Below, piece after piece: positions 1 to 8,190 of a DNA stretch of 33,041 bases; the first letter of the stretch is position 1, and every line of letters starts with the position of its first letter. The stretch comes from a virus: the IMG/VR virus record IMGVR_UViG_3300021197_001249, positions 1 to 33,041 of that record. One strand, 5' to 3'. Made by a program: the position numbers and the translations under genes. The notes under the pieces were generated by a model. That model searched no databases. It saw nothing but the letters and a program-made list of their open reading frames with translations, and had not been told where the DNA came from.

Positions 1-43
1 TATAAATCCTGGAATCCTTAAATGGAAATTAAACCAGGATCAT

Positions 44-667
44 ATGAATCTTTTATGGTCTTACATTAAAAAACCCACTACTAATGGTGCATGGGTGTTT
101 GATAATAATAATAAAGTTATTGAAAGAACTCCATATCAAGAGTGGGCACTTGATGATAGTAGCAAAGTTTTTCAAACAGAAATACTATCACCAGCAATTA
201 AGTATTATGTAGATTTTTGGGGATACCCGATGACTGCCAGAAATAGTCATCATCCAGTCCCAATTATGAATCGAATTTGGTGTAGAATTTCTGGTAAGGG
301 AGAATATCAACCACTTCATAGTCATCAATCTATTTGGACATTTATTATCTGGATGAATATTCCATTCGAGCATGAAGAAGAGGAATCTGGAGATGCAATA
401 GAATTGTATCCACAAGCAGGTAATGTTGCTATTAATTATATAGATTCTATTGGGAGAATTCAAGAACAACCATTTAGATTGGGTAAAAAGGATGAAGGAA
501 CTATACTTTTATTTCCAGGAGATTTAAAACATGTGGTTTATCCCCACCATACAACTGATGAATATAGAATTAGTATTGCAGGTGATATTGTAATTGATAG
601 TTTAACTTATGGTGAACAGATGCCTGTTTACCGAAAAAATGATTATGAATTTTGCAACTTTCGCTAA
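44..667 (+). CDS. 2OG-Fe(II) oxygenase-like protein, possibly 5'-partial
   Basis: Probable 2-oxoglutarate/Fe(II)-dependent oxygenase of the small type common in T4-like cyanophages; substrate unknown. The 207-residue reading contains an H-S-H motif at residues 92-94. This is followed by a hydrophobic strand, a Glu-rich loop, and a C-terminal block with the second His (H163, in G-D-L-K-H) and a 2OG-binding Arg (R175, in Y-R-I-S-I-A). That order is the double-stranded beta-helix pattern of this family. The chosen ATG has an AGGA at 36-39. However, the frame stays open leftward to base 2 with no stop, so the true start could lie outside the window. It precedes gp62 by 8 bases. The fold assignment is fairly sure; the start is not. 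Confidence 0.75.
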   Translation: MNLLWSYIKKPTTNGAWVFDNNNKVIERTPYQEWALDDSSKVFQTEILSPAIKYYVDFWGYPMTARNSHHPVPIMNRIWCRISGKGEYQPLHSHQSIWTFIIWMNIPFEHEEEESGDAIELYPQAGNVAINYIDSIGRIQEQPFRLGKKDEGTILLFPGDLKHVVYPHHTTDEYRISIAGDIVIDSLTYGEQMPVYRKNDYEFCNFR

Positions 668-675
668 GAGTGATT

Positions 676-1041
676 ATGGAATTAAAGGACTGGTTAAATT
701 CAATCAATTTTACAAAAGAAGATTTGTCTGAAAACATCTCTTCGTACCCTCCATTTATTGTAAATAAATGTTTGTCTGGTCATCTTGATGGAGTTCTTTT
801 TGCAAATGAGATGAATAAAAACTCTCATTTGGATAAAGACATGCAATATGCGTTCTTTATAAATACTCTGAGGAAGCGTAAGAGATTCTCTCCCTGGCTC
901 CGAAAAGATAAAATTGATAATCTTGATCTTGTAAAACAATACTATGGTTATAGTAATGAGAAAGCAAGTCAAGCTTTGAGAATTTTGTCGAAGGAACAAC
1001 TCGATTACATTAAACAAAGACTTGACATTGGTGGAACATGA
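676..1041 (+). CDS. 62: DNA polymerase sliding-clamp loader subunit gp62
   Basis: Small subunit of the T4-type clamp loader, which works with gp44 to load the gp45 clamp for gp43. The 121-residue protein has the cyanophage gp62 hallmarks: a central N-K-C-L-S-G-H-L-D block, then R-K-R-K-R-F-S-P-W-L-R-K and a K-Q-Y-Y-G-Y motif near the C-terminus. It is shorter than T4 gp62 (187 aa), as is usual in marine relatives. A longer reading from 652 would overlap the upstream gene; the ATG at 676 lies just after that gene's stop and is preferred. Its last codons overlap the regA start (ATGA), indicating translational coupling as in T4. Confidence 0.88.
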   Translation: MELKDWLNSINFTKEDLSENISSYPPFIVNKCLSGHLDGVLFANEMNKNSHLDKDMQYAFFINTLRKRKRFSPWLRKDKIDNLDLVKQYYGYSNEKASQALRILSKEQLDYIKQRLDIGGT

Positions 1042-1475
1042 CAAACACTATTGAACCCCAGGTAAACTGGAAACCCGAGATGATGGTAGAAGTTATGCTC
1101 AATGAACCAGATGATTTTTTGAAGGTTCGTGAGACTCTAACTCGCATTGGTGTTGCCTCTAGAAAGGAAAAGAAACTCTATCAATCTTGCCATATTCTAC
1201 ATAAGCAGGGTAGATATTATATTACACATTTTAAAGAACTCTTTGCTCTGGATGGTAAGCACGCTAATCTTACCATTAATGATGTGCAAAGAAGAAATAG
1301 AATTACTAGACTATTGTCTGACTGGGGTTTAATTAGTATTGTTAATGACGAATCTATTTTAGATATTGCTCCTTTAAATCAAATTAAAGTTTTATCTTAC
1401 AAGGATAAGACTGAGTGGGTCTTAGAGCAAAAATATAATATTGGATCCAAAAAGAAAGTAGAGCAAACAGAATAG
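1038..1475 (+). CDS. regA: translational repressor RegA
   Basis: RNA-binding translational repressor of early phage messages. The 145-residue protein carries the T4 RegA core: a D-D-F-L-K-V-R-E-T-L-T-R-I-G-type N-terminal block, then K-L-Y-Q-S-C-H-I-L, a Y-Y-I-T-H-F-K-E strand and L-L-S-D-W-G-L-I. It has about 15 extra residues at the N-terminus and a few at the C-terminus compared with T4 RegA (122 aa). The order 62-regA matches T4. The start ATG overlaps the gp62 stop. In T4, RegA represses the clamp-loader and its own messages; the same loop here is inference. Confidence 0.92.
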   Translation: MTNTIEPQVNWKPEMMVEVMLNEPDDFLKVRETLTRIGVASRKEKKLYQSCHILHKQGRYYITHFKELFALDGKHANLTINDVQRRNRITRLLSDWGLISIVNDESILDIAPLNQIKVLSYKDKTEWVLEQKYNIGSKKKVEQTE

Positions 1476-1684
1476 TGGATGAAAGAGAATCTGAGTACGA
1501 CGAGTACGATTATCAACTGTTTTTGAAAATAGAAGATGTTCGTATAATGTATGATCATGTCTGCTATTCAATAAAAATGTGGCCAGGTTCTCCTGCAAGA
1601 CCAGTTGAAGAGCAAGTATATCTTGATAAACTTAAAACACAATTATTTGCTATGATTGCTGATTACAATTTTGAGAACGGTTAG
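1475..1684 (+). CDS. conserved small phage protein, unknown function
   Basis: A 69-residue acidic protein read from a GTG whose first base is the last base of the regA stop codon. The N-terminus is Asp/Glu/Tyr-rich; the rest looks helical (around I-M-Y-D-H-V-C-Y-S-I-K and D-K-L-K-T-Q-L-F-A-M-I-A-D). No domain is recognised. Its tight coupling to regA suggests it is a real gene of the same operon. The GTG start lacks a clear Shine-Dalgarno and would depend on translational coupling. No membrane segment or metal motif is seen. Confidence 0.6.
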   Translation: MDERESEYDEYDYQLFLKIEDVRIMYDHVCYSIKMWPGSPARPVEEQVYLDKLKTQLFAMIADYNFENG

Positions 1685-1732
1685 TTCTGTAGAATTGTTC
1701 GGTAATTACTGCTAATTGGTTTTATCTTTTAA

Positions 1733-1740
1733 TATAAATA
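1733..1740 (+). promoter_or_regulatory. T4-type late promoter box upstream of hsp20
   Basis: An exact TATAAATA lies 60 bases before the hsp20 ATG in a short intergenic region. This is the T4-like late promoter -10 element recognised by gp55-type sigma. It has no good -35 hexamer, as expected for late promoters. Late expression of hsp20 fits a chaperone role in virion assembly or stress late in infection. Confidence 0.6.
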
Positions 1741-1799
1741 GTAAAGGATGCCTTCGGGGTCCACACAATACAAACTCGCTTATTAAAGGAGCTAAAACC

Positions 1800-2231
1800 A
1801 TGGGTAATCTCATGAGATATTCTGCTGCAGATCTTCCACAACTTTTGGATAGAATCAATCGCAACAGCATTGGAATGGATGAGTATTTTGATCGTCTTTT
1901 TAACGTTCATGAAACATCTACCAATTATCCACCATATAACTTGATTCAGGTTAGCAATGTAGAATCACGTTTAGAAATTGCGCTTGCTGGATTTAAAAAA
2001 GAAGAAGTTAATGTTTACAAAGAATACGGAAAACTTTTTGTTGAAGGACAAAAAGAAACTGCAGGAGATACCAACTACGTCCATAGAGGAATGGCTCAAC
2101 GATCTTTCACCAGATCATGGACGCTCAGTGATGATACGGAAATTAGATCAGTTACTTTTGAGGATGGGTTATTGAGTATTGAACTTGGTAAAATAGTTCC
2201 AGAACATCATGTTCGTAAAGACTATCTTTAA
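1800..2231 (+). CDS. hsp20: small heat-shock protein Hsp20 (alpha-crystallin family)
   Basis: ATP-independent holdase chaperone, a hallmark gene of T4-like cyanophages. The 143-residue reading has a short N-terminal arm, then an alpha-crystallin domain from about residue 42. Its strands are Y-P-P-Y-N-L-I-Q, R-L-E-I-A-L-A-G-F and K-L-F-V-E-G, followed by the family block H-R-G-M-A-Q-R-S-F-T-R-S-W-T-L and then D-G-L-L-S-I-E-L. The reading frame is open to 1716, but ATG 1800 has AAAGGAG at 1785-1791 and follows the late box at a sensible distance. The C-terminal I-x-I anchor of many Hsp20 proteins is not seen. Confidence 0.92.
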   Translation: MGNLMRYSAADLPQLLDRINRNSIGMDEYFDRLFNVHETSTNYPPYNLIQVSNVESRLEIALAGFKKEEVNVYKEYGKLFVEGQKETAGDTNYVHRGMAQRSFTRSWTLSDDTEIRSVTFEDGLLSIELGKIVPEHHVRKDYL

Positions 2232-2253
2232 GTAAAAACAATTAAGTTTAGAT

Positions 2254-2261
2254 TATAAATA
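2254..2261 (+). promoter_or_regulatory. T4-type late promoter box before a structured leader
   Basis: A second exact TATAAATA begins 22 bases after the hsp20 stop. A strong terminator-like hairpin lies only about 35 bases further on. A transcript from here would therefore be short unless it reads through into the gene at 2369. See the finding on a possible small RNA. Confidence 0.45.
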
Positions 2262-2263
2262 CT

Positions 2264-2290
2264 GGTGGGGCATACCCAAATATCGTCACC
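2264..2290 (+). other. putative 5' stem-loop in the hsp20 downstream leader
   Basis: GGTG (2264-2267) can pair with CACC (2287-2290), enclosing a small GGG/CCC hairpin with the loop CATA. Together with the following terminator hairpin it forms a compact two-domain RNA. The pairing is visible in sequence; whether it is functional is unknown. Confidence 0.3.
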
Positions 2291-2294
2291 GCAC

Positions 2295-2336
2295 GGGCGG
2301 GGTTGGTCAGAATCAACCCTTGCCCATTTTTATTTT
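2295..2336 (+). terminator. rho-independent terminator
   Basis: A GC-rich hairpin whose outer arms GGGC and GCCC extend through G-T pairs to a GGTTG/CAACC core, with one bulged C. It is followed at once by a T-rich tract (ATTTTTATTTTTT). It would end the hsp20 transcript and any RNA started at the 2254 late box, separating these from the gp43 operon. Confidence 0.8.
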
Positions 2337-2368
2337 TTGTGTTAAAGTAGGTAGTAAAGCATCTTATT

Positions 2369-2719
2369 ATGACTGTTAAATTAGCCGTTGTGAAGACGGG
2401 AGAACAAATCATTACTGACGTTGAAGAGATGACCTTGGATGATAAGGTTGTTGGTTATTTCTTCAATAAACCATGTATTGTTAATACGGGCAAACCAGAA
2501 AAAAATAAAGAAACTGGAAGGACTTCTTTTGACATTAGTCTTAGTCCTTGGATTGCTCTTGGCAAAGGATATAAATTTCCAGTTCCTCTAGACTGGTTGG
2601 TAACCTTTGTGGATCCAGTAGAAGAACTTAATAACATGTATCTCGTAGATATTATGGGTCAAGAACTCGAAGATCAAAGTCAATCAATTATTGTTACCGA
2701 TGGATGTGAGGATTGCTGA
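2369..2719 (+). CDS. conserved cyanophage protein, Sm-like beta-barrel candidate
   Basis: A 116-residue protein of unknown function at the head of the gp43 operon. Alternating hydrophobic strands (V-K-L-A-V-V-K-T-G-E-Q-I-I-T-D, then P-C-I-V, F-D-I-S-L-S-P-W, K-F-P-V-P-L-D-W-L-V-T) followed by P-V-E-E-L-N-N-M-Y suggest a small beta-barrel. The next gene shows the same ordered blocks, so the two are likely paralogues. The C-terminus ends C-E-D-C, which may bind metal, but no second pair is present. The Sm-like assignment is inference from strand pattern only. Confidence 0.7.
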   Translation: MTVKLAVVKTGEQIITDVEEMTLDDKVVGYFFNKPCIVNTGKPEKNKETGRTSFDISLSPWIALGKGYKFPVPLDWLVTFVDPVEELNNMYLVDIMGQELEDQSQSIIVTDGCEDC

Positions 2720-2720
2720 T

Positions 2721-2975
2721 ATGGAACCTAAAATCATTATTTTTCAAACTGGTGGAACTCTGATCGCTGTATTAGAAGAAGCACCATCTGCTGATATTGG
2801 CGAACCCGATTGCATTTTGGTAAGCCCATTTAATATCATGCCTGACGGAACTCTTCAACCTTGGTTGGGTGATCTTACCTCAGACAACAAATTCAAGATT
2901 CATTCTGATAAAATCTTGACCATCGCTGAACCAACTGCTAAAATCAAAGAACTATACAGCACTTTGACTAAGTGA
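2721..2975 (+). CDS. conserved cyanophage protein, paralogue of the preceding gene
   Basis: An 84-residue protein starting one base after the upstream stop. It repeats the blocks of its neighbour in order: P-K-I-I-I-F-Q-T-G-G, a P-x-C-I-L-V turn, L-Q-P-W, K-F-K-I-H-S-D-K-I-L-T and a final P-x-x-K-I-K-E-L-Y. It looks like a shorter copy of the same small beta-barrel. The stop overlaps the GTG start of gp43, so it is translationally coupled to the polymerase. A longer in-frame start at 2691 overlaps the upstream gene and is less likely. Confidence 0.7.
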   Translation: MEPKIIIFQTGGTLIAVLEEAPSADIGEPDCILVSPFNIMPDGTLQPWLGDLTSDNKFKIHSDKILTIAEPTAKIKELYSTLTK

Positions 2976-5467
2976 GATTCTACACAAACGTCCAGATGAT
3001 CGGGGATCAATTTCTCGTCCGAGGATATGAAGATGGTAAGAACTTCATGATCCGAGAGAAATATTCTCCGACTCTTTTTGTTCCTTCTAAAAAGAAGACA
3101 TATTATCGGACGTTGACTGGAGAATACGTTGAACCAATTAAACCTGGTGGTGTTCGTGATTGTAGAGAATTTATCAAGAAGTATGATGGTGTAGAGAATT
3201 TTAATATCTATGGTAATGAGAGATATGTATATCAATATATCTCCGACAATTATAGAGAAGATGAAATTAAGTTTGATATTAGTAAAATTAAACTTACAAC
3301 AATTGATATTGAGGTTGCGTCTGAAAATGGATTCCCTGATGTAGAATCTGCTGCAGAAGAAGTTCTTCTAATTACTCTTCAAGATTATACAACAAAAGAA
3401 ATTATTACTTGGGGTAAGGGACCATTCAAACTAAAGCAAGGTAATCATTACTATAAGCAATTTAACAATGAATATGATCTACTGAATGATTTTATTGCAT
3501 GGTGGATTGAAAATACTCCTGAAGTTGTTACTGGGTGGAATAGTAAATTATATGATATTCCGTATCTAGTGCGACGTATTGATAGGATTCTTGGTGAGAA
3601 GTTGATGAAAAGACTTTCTCCTTGGGGTCTAGTTAGTGAGGATGAAACTTATATTGCTGGAAGAAAGCATATATCATATGATATTGGTGGGATATCTCAA
3701 CTAGATTACCTTGATCTTTATAAGAAGTTTACGTACAAAGCGCAAGAGTCCTATCGATTGGATTACATTGCGAGTGTGGAACTTGGGCAGAAAAAACTTG
3801 ATCACTCTGAGTTTGATACGTTCAAAGACTTCTATACTAATGGGTGGCAGAAGTTTGTAGAATACAACATCATTGACGTGGAACTTGTTGACCGAATGGA
3901 AGACAAGATGAAGTTGATTGAACTTGCATTGACTCTTGCGTATGACGCTAAGGTCAATTATGAAGATGTGTTTTACCAAGTGCGTATGTGGGACACAATA
4001 ATTTATAATTATCTTAAGGATAAAGGAATAGTTATTCCTCCCAAGATTAAATCTGACAAAAATGAAAAGTATGCGGGGGCATATGTCAAAGAACCGATTC
4101 CTGGAAAGTATGATTGGGTTGTCTCTTTTGACCTTAACAGTCTGTACCCTCATCTCATTATGCAGTACAACATCTCCCCAGAGACCTTACAAGATACTAG
4201 ACATTCTTCAGCTACGGTAGATAAGATATTGAACAAAGATATTGACTTCTCTGGATATGAAGATTTTGCTGTGTGTGCAAATGGGTCAATGTATAGGAAA
4301 GATGTTAGAGGATTTCTTCCTGAACTGATGGATAAGATTTACAAAGATAGAACTGTATTTAAGAAGAAGATGATTGCTGCTAAGCAGCAGTATGAAAAAA
4401 CTCCAACAAAAGTACTGGAGAAGGAAATTGCTAGATGTAATAATATTCAAATGGCACGTAAGATTCAACTCAATAGTGCTTATGGTGCTATTGGAAATCA
4501 GTACTTTAGATATTATAAACTTGCTAATGCAGAAGCAATTACTTTATCTGGTCAGGTATCAATTCGCTGGATTGAAAATAAAGTAAATGGATATTTGAAT
4601 AAACTACTATCAACTGATGGAGTAGACTATGTTATTGCATCTGATACTGATTCTATCTATTTGAATATGGGTCCTCTTGTGGATAAATTTTTTGTTGCTA
4701 AGTCTGCAGATAAGAGTGCCATTGTAAATATTCTAAATTCGATTTGTGAAGATAAACTCGAACCTTTTATCGACACTTCATATCAAGAACTTGCTGATTA
4801 CGTATCTGCATACGATCAAAAGATGCAAATGAAGCGCGAGAATATTGCTGAACGTGGTATCTGGACTGCGAAGAAGCGATATATTCTTAACGTATGGGAT
4901 AGTGAAGGTGTTCGATATGAAGAACCTAAATTGAAGATGATGGGTATTGAAGCAGTTAAATCTTCAACACCCGCACCTTGTCGAACTATGATTAAGGATG
5001 GTCTTAAATTGATGATGAATGGTACAGAAGAAGATGTAATTAACTTTATTGATAAGTGTAGAGAAGATTTTAAGAAACTTCCACCAGAACAAATATCTTT
5101 TCCAAGATCTGTTTCTAATGTTCGTAAGTATGCTGATAGCACAAGAATTTATAGTAAGGGAACACCTATTCATGTTCGTGGTGCTTTATTGTATAATCAT
5201 CAAATAAAGGAGAAGAAATTGATTAATAAATACTCACTCATTCAAAATGGGGAGAAGATCAAGTTCTGTTATTTGAAGGAACCAAACCCTTTACATGAAA
5301 ATGTAATATCCTTCATTCAAGAATTTCCAAGAGAACTTGAACTTGACAAGTACCTTGACTACAACCTACAATTTGAAAAGAGTTTTGTCGAACCTCTTAA
5401 AACTATTCTCAACGCTATTGGTTGGAGTGTTGAGAAAACTGTAAACCTAGAACTATTTTTTTCCTGA
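2972..5467 (+). CDS. 43: family B DNA polymerase gp43
   Basis: Replicative DNA polymerase with 3'-5' proofreading. The 831 residues (T4: 898) show ExoI D-I-E (112-114), ExoII in W-N-S-K-L-Y-D and ExoIII in Y-N-I-I-D. Then come polymerase motif A (F-D-L-N-S-L-Y-P-H), motif B (K-I-Q-L-N-S-A-Y-G) and motif C with the catalytic D-T-D-S (558-561). A K-K-R-Y block follows. All catalytic acids are present, so the enzyme should be active. The GTG start overlaps the TGA of the upstream gene; the first residues (M-R-F-Y-T-N-V) fit the family. The C-terminus is where the clamp-binding tail is expected. The stop overlaps the ATG of the next small gene. Confidence 0.97.
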   Translation: MRFYTNVQMIGDQFLVRGYEDGKNFMIREKYSPTLFVPSKKKTYYRTLTGEYVEPIKPGGVRDCREFIKKYDGVENFNIYGNERYVYQYISDNYREDEIKFDISKIKLTTIDIEVASENGFPDVESAAEEVLLITLQDYTTKEIITWGKGPFKLKQGNHYYKQFNNEYDLLNDFIAWWIENTPEVVTGWNSKLYDIPYLVRRIDRILGEKLMKRLSPWGLVSEDETYIAGRKHISYDIGGISQLDYLDLYKKFTYKAQESYRLDYIASVELGQKKLDHSEFDTFKDFYTNGWQKFVEYNIIDVELVDRMEDKMKLIELALTLAYDAKVNYEDVFYQVRMWDTIIYNYLKDKGIVIPPKIKSDKNEKYAGAYVKEPIPGKYDWVVSFDLNSLYPHLIMQYNISPETLQDTRHSSATVDKILNKDIDFSGYEDFAVCANGSMYRKDVRGFLPELMDKIYKDRTVFKKKMIAAKQQYEKTPTKVLEKEIARCNNIQMARKIQLNSAYGAIGNQYFRYYKLANAEAITLSGQVSIRWIENKVNGYLNKLLSTDGVDYVIASDTDSIYLNMGPLVDKFFVAKSADKSAIVNILNSICEDKLEPFIDTSYQELADYVSAYDQKMQMKRENIAERGIWTAKKRYILNVWDSEGVRYEEPKLKMMGIEAVKSSTPAPCRTMIKDGLKLMMNGTEEDVINFIDKCREDFKKLPPEQISFPRSVSNVRKYADSTRIYSKGTPIHVRGALLYNHQIKEKKLINKYSLIQNGEKIKFCYLKEPNPLHENVISFIQEFPRELELDKYLDYNLQFEKSFVEPLKTILNAIGWSVEKTVNLELFFS

Positions 5468-5637
5468 TGGACCTTCCTATTACCGACAAAGAACTTGACA
5501 CTATTGTCAGTGCTCTTCGTCTTGGTGGAGATACTTCTCTCTATCAAAAATTGAAAACTGTAAAAGAGATTCGTGAGGAAAATCCTGACGGTTCTTATAA
5601 AAGAATTCTTCGTGAAAAATACGGGATGGTTGCTTGA
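5467..5637 (+). CDS. small conserved protein, unknown function
   Basis: A 56-residue protein read from an ATG that shares the gp43 stop (TGATG). It has two predicted helices: L-P-I-T-D-K-E-L-D-T-I-V-S-A-L, then S-L-Y-Q-K-L-K-T-V-K-E-I-R-E. A basic end (Y-K-R-I-L-R-E-K-Y-G) follows. The start-stop overlap on both sides and regular codon use argue that it is real. No known domain; the position between polymerase and recombinase suggests a replication-linked accessory, but this is only context. Confidence 0.6.
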   Translation: MDLPITDKELDTIVSALRLGGDTSLYQKLKTVKEIREENPDGSYKRILREKYGMVA

Positions 5638-5756
5638 TGATTAAAATAAATTACTATATTGAAGGGTTTCCAAACTCAAAATTATTTAAGTTTTTTAAAA
5701 CTGAAGATCAAGTAGAGATGTTTAAATATCAAAACCCACATTATATTTTTGAATGA
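5637..5756 (+). CDS. tiny ORF between gp43 and uvsX
   Basis: A 39-residue reading whose ATG overlaps the stop of the preceding small gene (ATGA) and which ends three bases before uvsX. It fills the gap exactly, which supports translation. It is rich in Phe, Tyr and Lys and has no recognisable motif. It could instead be a spacer that is only fortuitously open. Confidence 0.4.
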   Translation: MIKINYYIEGFPNSKLFKFFKTEDQVEMFKYQNPHYIFE

Positions 5757-5759
5757 CTT

Positions 5760-6776
5760 ATGGATTTTTTAAAAGAGATTGTAAAAGAGATTGGAGATGA
5801 CTTTACCAAACTGGCAGCGGACATCGACGAAACCGAAACTTACGTGGACACAGGTTCGTACATCTTTAACGGAGTTGTATCAGGTAGTATATTTGGTGGT
5901 GTATCTGGGAATAAGATTACTGCCATTGCTGGGGAGTCTAGTACTGGAAAAACTTTTTTCAGTCTCGCCGTTGTCAAGAACTTCTTGGATTCTAATCCTG
6001 ATGGGTATTGTCTATATTTTGACACTGAAGCCGCTGTTAATAAGTCTCTACTCGCAAGTCGTGGGATCGATCTGAGTCGTCTTGTTGTAGTGAATGTGGT
6101 TACGGTCGAAGAGTTCCGTAGCAAGGCACTCAAGGCAGTAGACATGTACCTCAAAACGCCTGAGGGGGACCGTAAACCATGTATGTTTGTGTTAGACTCT
6201 TTGGGAATGCTATCCACTGAGAAAGAGATTACTGATGCTCTTAATGAAAAGCAAGTTCGGGACATGACTAAATCGCAACTTATTAAAGGTGCATTTAGGA
6301 TGCTGACTTTAAAACTTGGTCAAGCAAACATTCCTATGATTGTCACTAACCATACTTATGATGTTATTGGTTCTTACGTTCCTACTAAAGAGATGGGTGG
6401 GGGTTCTGGTCTTAAATATGCTGCTTCTACTATCATCTATCTTAGTAAGAAAAAGGAGAAGGATGGGACAGAAGTCATTGGAAATATTATCAAAGCAAAG
6501 ACTGCTAAATCACGTTTAAGTAAGGAGAATAAGACAGTTGAAATACGTCTATATTATGATGAGCGTGGTCTTGATCGATATTATGGTCTTCTTGAACTCG
6601 GTGAGATTGGCGGACTTTGGAAGAACGTTGCTGGTCGATATGAGATGACTGTTGGGGGAGAAACTAAAAAGGTATACGCTAAGGCGATTCTTAAAGATCC
6701 AGAGGTTTACTTTACCTCTGAAGTTATGGAGAAACTTGACGAGATTGCTCGTGAAGAATTTAGTTACGGAACCTGA
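5760..6776 (+). CDS. uvsX: UvsX RecA-like recombinase
   Basis: Strand-exchange ATPase for recombination-dependent replication and repair. The 338-residue protein has Walker A G-E-S-S-T-G-K-T at residues 58-65, and a Walker B-type strand in C-M-F-V-L-D-S-L-G. An I-V-T-N-H-T-Y block and an M-G-G-G-S-G-L-K-Y loop like the RecA L2 region follow. T4 UvsX is 391 aa; the shorter form is normal in cyanophages. It starts three bases after the preceding ORF, continuing the gp43 operon. Confidence 0.95.
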   Translation: MDFLKEIVKEIGDDFTKLAADIDETETYVDTGSYIFNGVVSGSIFGGVSGNKITAIAGESSTGKTFFSLAVVKNFLDSNPDGYCLYFDTEAAVNKSLLASRGIDLSRLVVVNVVTVEEFRSKALKAVDMYLKTPEGDRKPCMFVLDSLGMLSTEKEITDALNEKQVRDMTKSQLIKGAFRMLTLKLGQANIPMIVTNHTYDVIGSYVPTKEMGGGSGLKYAASTIIYLSKKKEKDGTEVIGNIIKAKTAKSRLSKENKTVEIRLYYDERGLDRYYGLLELGEIGGLWKNVAGRYEMTVGGETKKVYAKAILKDPEVYFTSEVMEKLDEIAREEFSYGT

Positions 6777-6797
6777 GAAGATTAACCAACACACATT

Positions 6798-8189
6798 ATG
6801 GACACCATTGAGACCACAATTTTAAAAAATCTTCTGTTCAACGAAGAGTTCTCTAGAAAAGTAATTCCTTTTATTAAGGAAGAATACTTTCAGGAACCCA
6901 CTCAAAAAATTACATATGAAGAAATCACGTCTTTTATTGGGCAGTATAATTCTCAAATTACCGTAGAAGCATTGTTGATTGAAGTATCTAATCGTAGAGA
7001 TTTAAATGATGAGACTTTAAAACAACTTCAAATGTTGATTACCAACTTGGAGGAAAGTCCTGTTGATCAGCAGTGGTTGCTTGATACTACAGAAAAATGG
7101 TGTAGGGATAGGGCAATTTATTTGGCATTGATGGATTCTATTAGTATTGCTGATGGAAATGATGAGATGAAAAGTAGGGATGCAATTCCTAATATACTTA
7201 GTCAAGCATTGGCAGTTTCATTTGACAATAATATTGGTCATGATTATTTTGAAAATGCTGATGAACGATTTGATTTTTATCATCAGAAGCACGATAGAAT
7301 ACCTTTTGACTTAGAATACTTTAATAAGATTACTAAAGGTGGTCTTGTTAGTAAAAGTCTTAATATAGCTCTAGCTGGAACTGGTGTTGGCAAGTCTTTG
7401 TTCATGTGTCATATGGCTAGTTCTTGTCTTCTTGCTGGTAAAAATGTATTGTACATTACTATGGAGATGGCAGAAGAAAAGATTGCTGAGCGCATTGACG
7501 CCAATCTTCTTAATGTGCCAATTCAAGAGATTTCTGAACTTCCTAAGTCAATGTTTGATAACAAAGTTGAGAATCTTGCGAAAAAAACTCAGGGATCTCT
7601 TATAATTAAGGAATACCCAACTGCGAGCGCACATAGTGGACATTTTGAAGCATTGCTTGCAGAACTTGCACTTAAGAAATCATTTAAGCCTGATATTATT
7701 TTCATTGATTACCTTAATATATGTGCTTCCAGCAGGTATCGCGGAAACAGCAATGTCAATTCATATTCATATATCAAATCAATTGCTGAAGAACTTAGAG
7801 GATTGGCTGTCGAAGCAAACGTCCCTATCGTTTCTGCCACGCAGACCACTCGTTCTGGTTATGGTAGCTCTGATGTTGACCTTACTGACACTTCTGAGTC
7901 CTTTGGTCTCCCTGCTACTGCTGATCTTATGTTTGCCCTTATTTCTACAGATGAGCTCGAAGGGCTTGGACAAATTATGGTGAAGCAACTGAAGAATAGG
8001 TACAATGATCCCACAGTCAACAAACGCTTTATTGTTGGGATCGATCGTGCTAAAATGAGATTGTACGATTGTGAACAATCTGCTCAAGAAGATGTTCTTA
8101 ACAATGGGGGAGAGTATGAGTTTGATGATGGAGACTCTGATAAAAAACAAAATAGAAAAGAAAAGTTTGGGACCTTTAAATTTGATTAA
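6798..8189 (+). CDS. 41: replicative DNA helicase gp41 (DnaB-like)
   Basis: Hexameric 5'-3' helicase that partners primase gp61. The 463 residues comprise an N-terminal helical domain (about 1-145) and a RecA-like C-terminal domain. The latter has Walker A A-G-T-G-V-G-K-S (193-200), a Walker B strand P-D-I-I-F-I-D-Y-L-N, an S-A-T-Q-T-T-R motif near 345, and an acidic tail ending K-F-G-T-F-K-F-D. Length is close to T4 gp41 (475 aa). It is the last core replication gene before the accessory glycan cassette, which starts two bases after its stop. Confidence 0.95.
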   Translation: MDTIETTILKNLLFNEEFSRKVIPFIKEEYFQEPTQKITYEEITSFIGQYNSQITVEALLIEVSNRRDLNDETLKQLQMLITNLEESPVDQQWLLDTTEKWCRDRAIYLALMDSISIADGNDEMKSRDAIPNILSQALAVSFDNNIGHDYFENADERFDFYHQKHDRIPFDLEYFNKITKGGLVSKSLNIALAGTGVGKSLFMCHMASSCLLAGKNVLYITMEMAEEKIAERIDANLLNVPIQEISELPKSMFDNKVENLAKKTQGSLIIKEYPTASAHSGHFEALLAELALKKSFKPDIIFIDYLNICASSRYRGNSNVNSYSYIKSIAEELRGLAVEANVPIVSATQTTRSGYGSSDVDLTDTSESFGLPATADLMFALISTDELEGLGQIMVKQLKNRYNDPTVNKRFIVGIDRAKMRLYDCEQSAQEDVLNNGGEYEFDDGDSDKKQNRKEKFGTFKFD

Positions 8190-8190
8190 C

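Noticed and set aside
858-865. TATAAATA inside gp62
   Set aside because: Matches the late box exactly but is intragenic, without a gene start at a sensible distance downstream.
1716-1799. Longer N-terminus for Hsp20
   Set aside because: Would start before the late box at 1733-1740 and lacks a ribosome site; ATG 1800 has both.
3701-4153. 150-codon minus-strand open frame inside gp43
   Set aside because: Opposite a region of gp43 with conserved motifs; the product is without domain pattern.
8071-8190. N-terminal extension of the 2OG-like gene into gp41
   Set aside because: A 40-residue extension would overlap gp41 and reads like out-of-frame gp41; ATG 8191 follows the stop directly.
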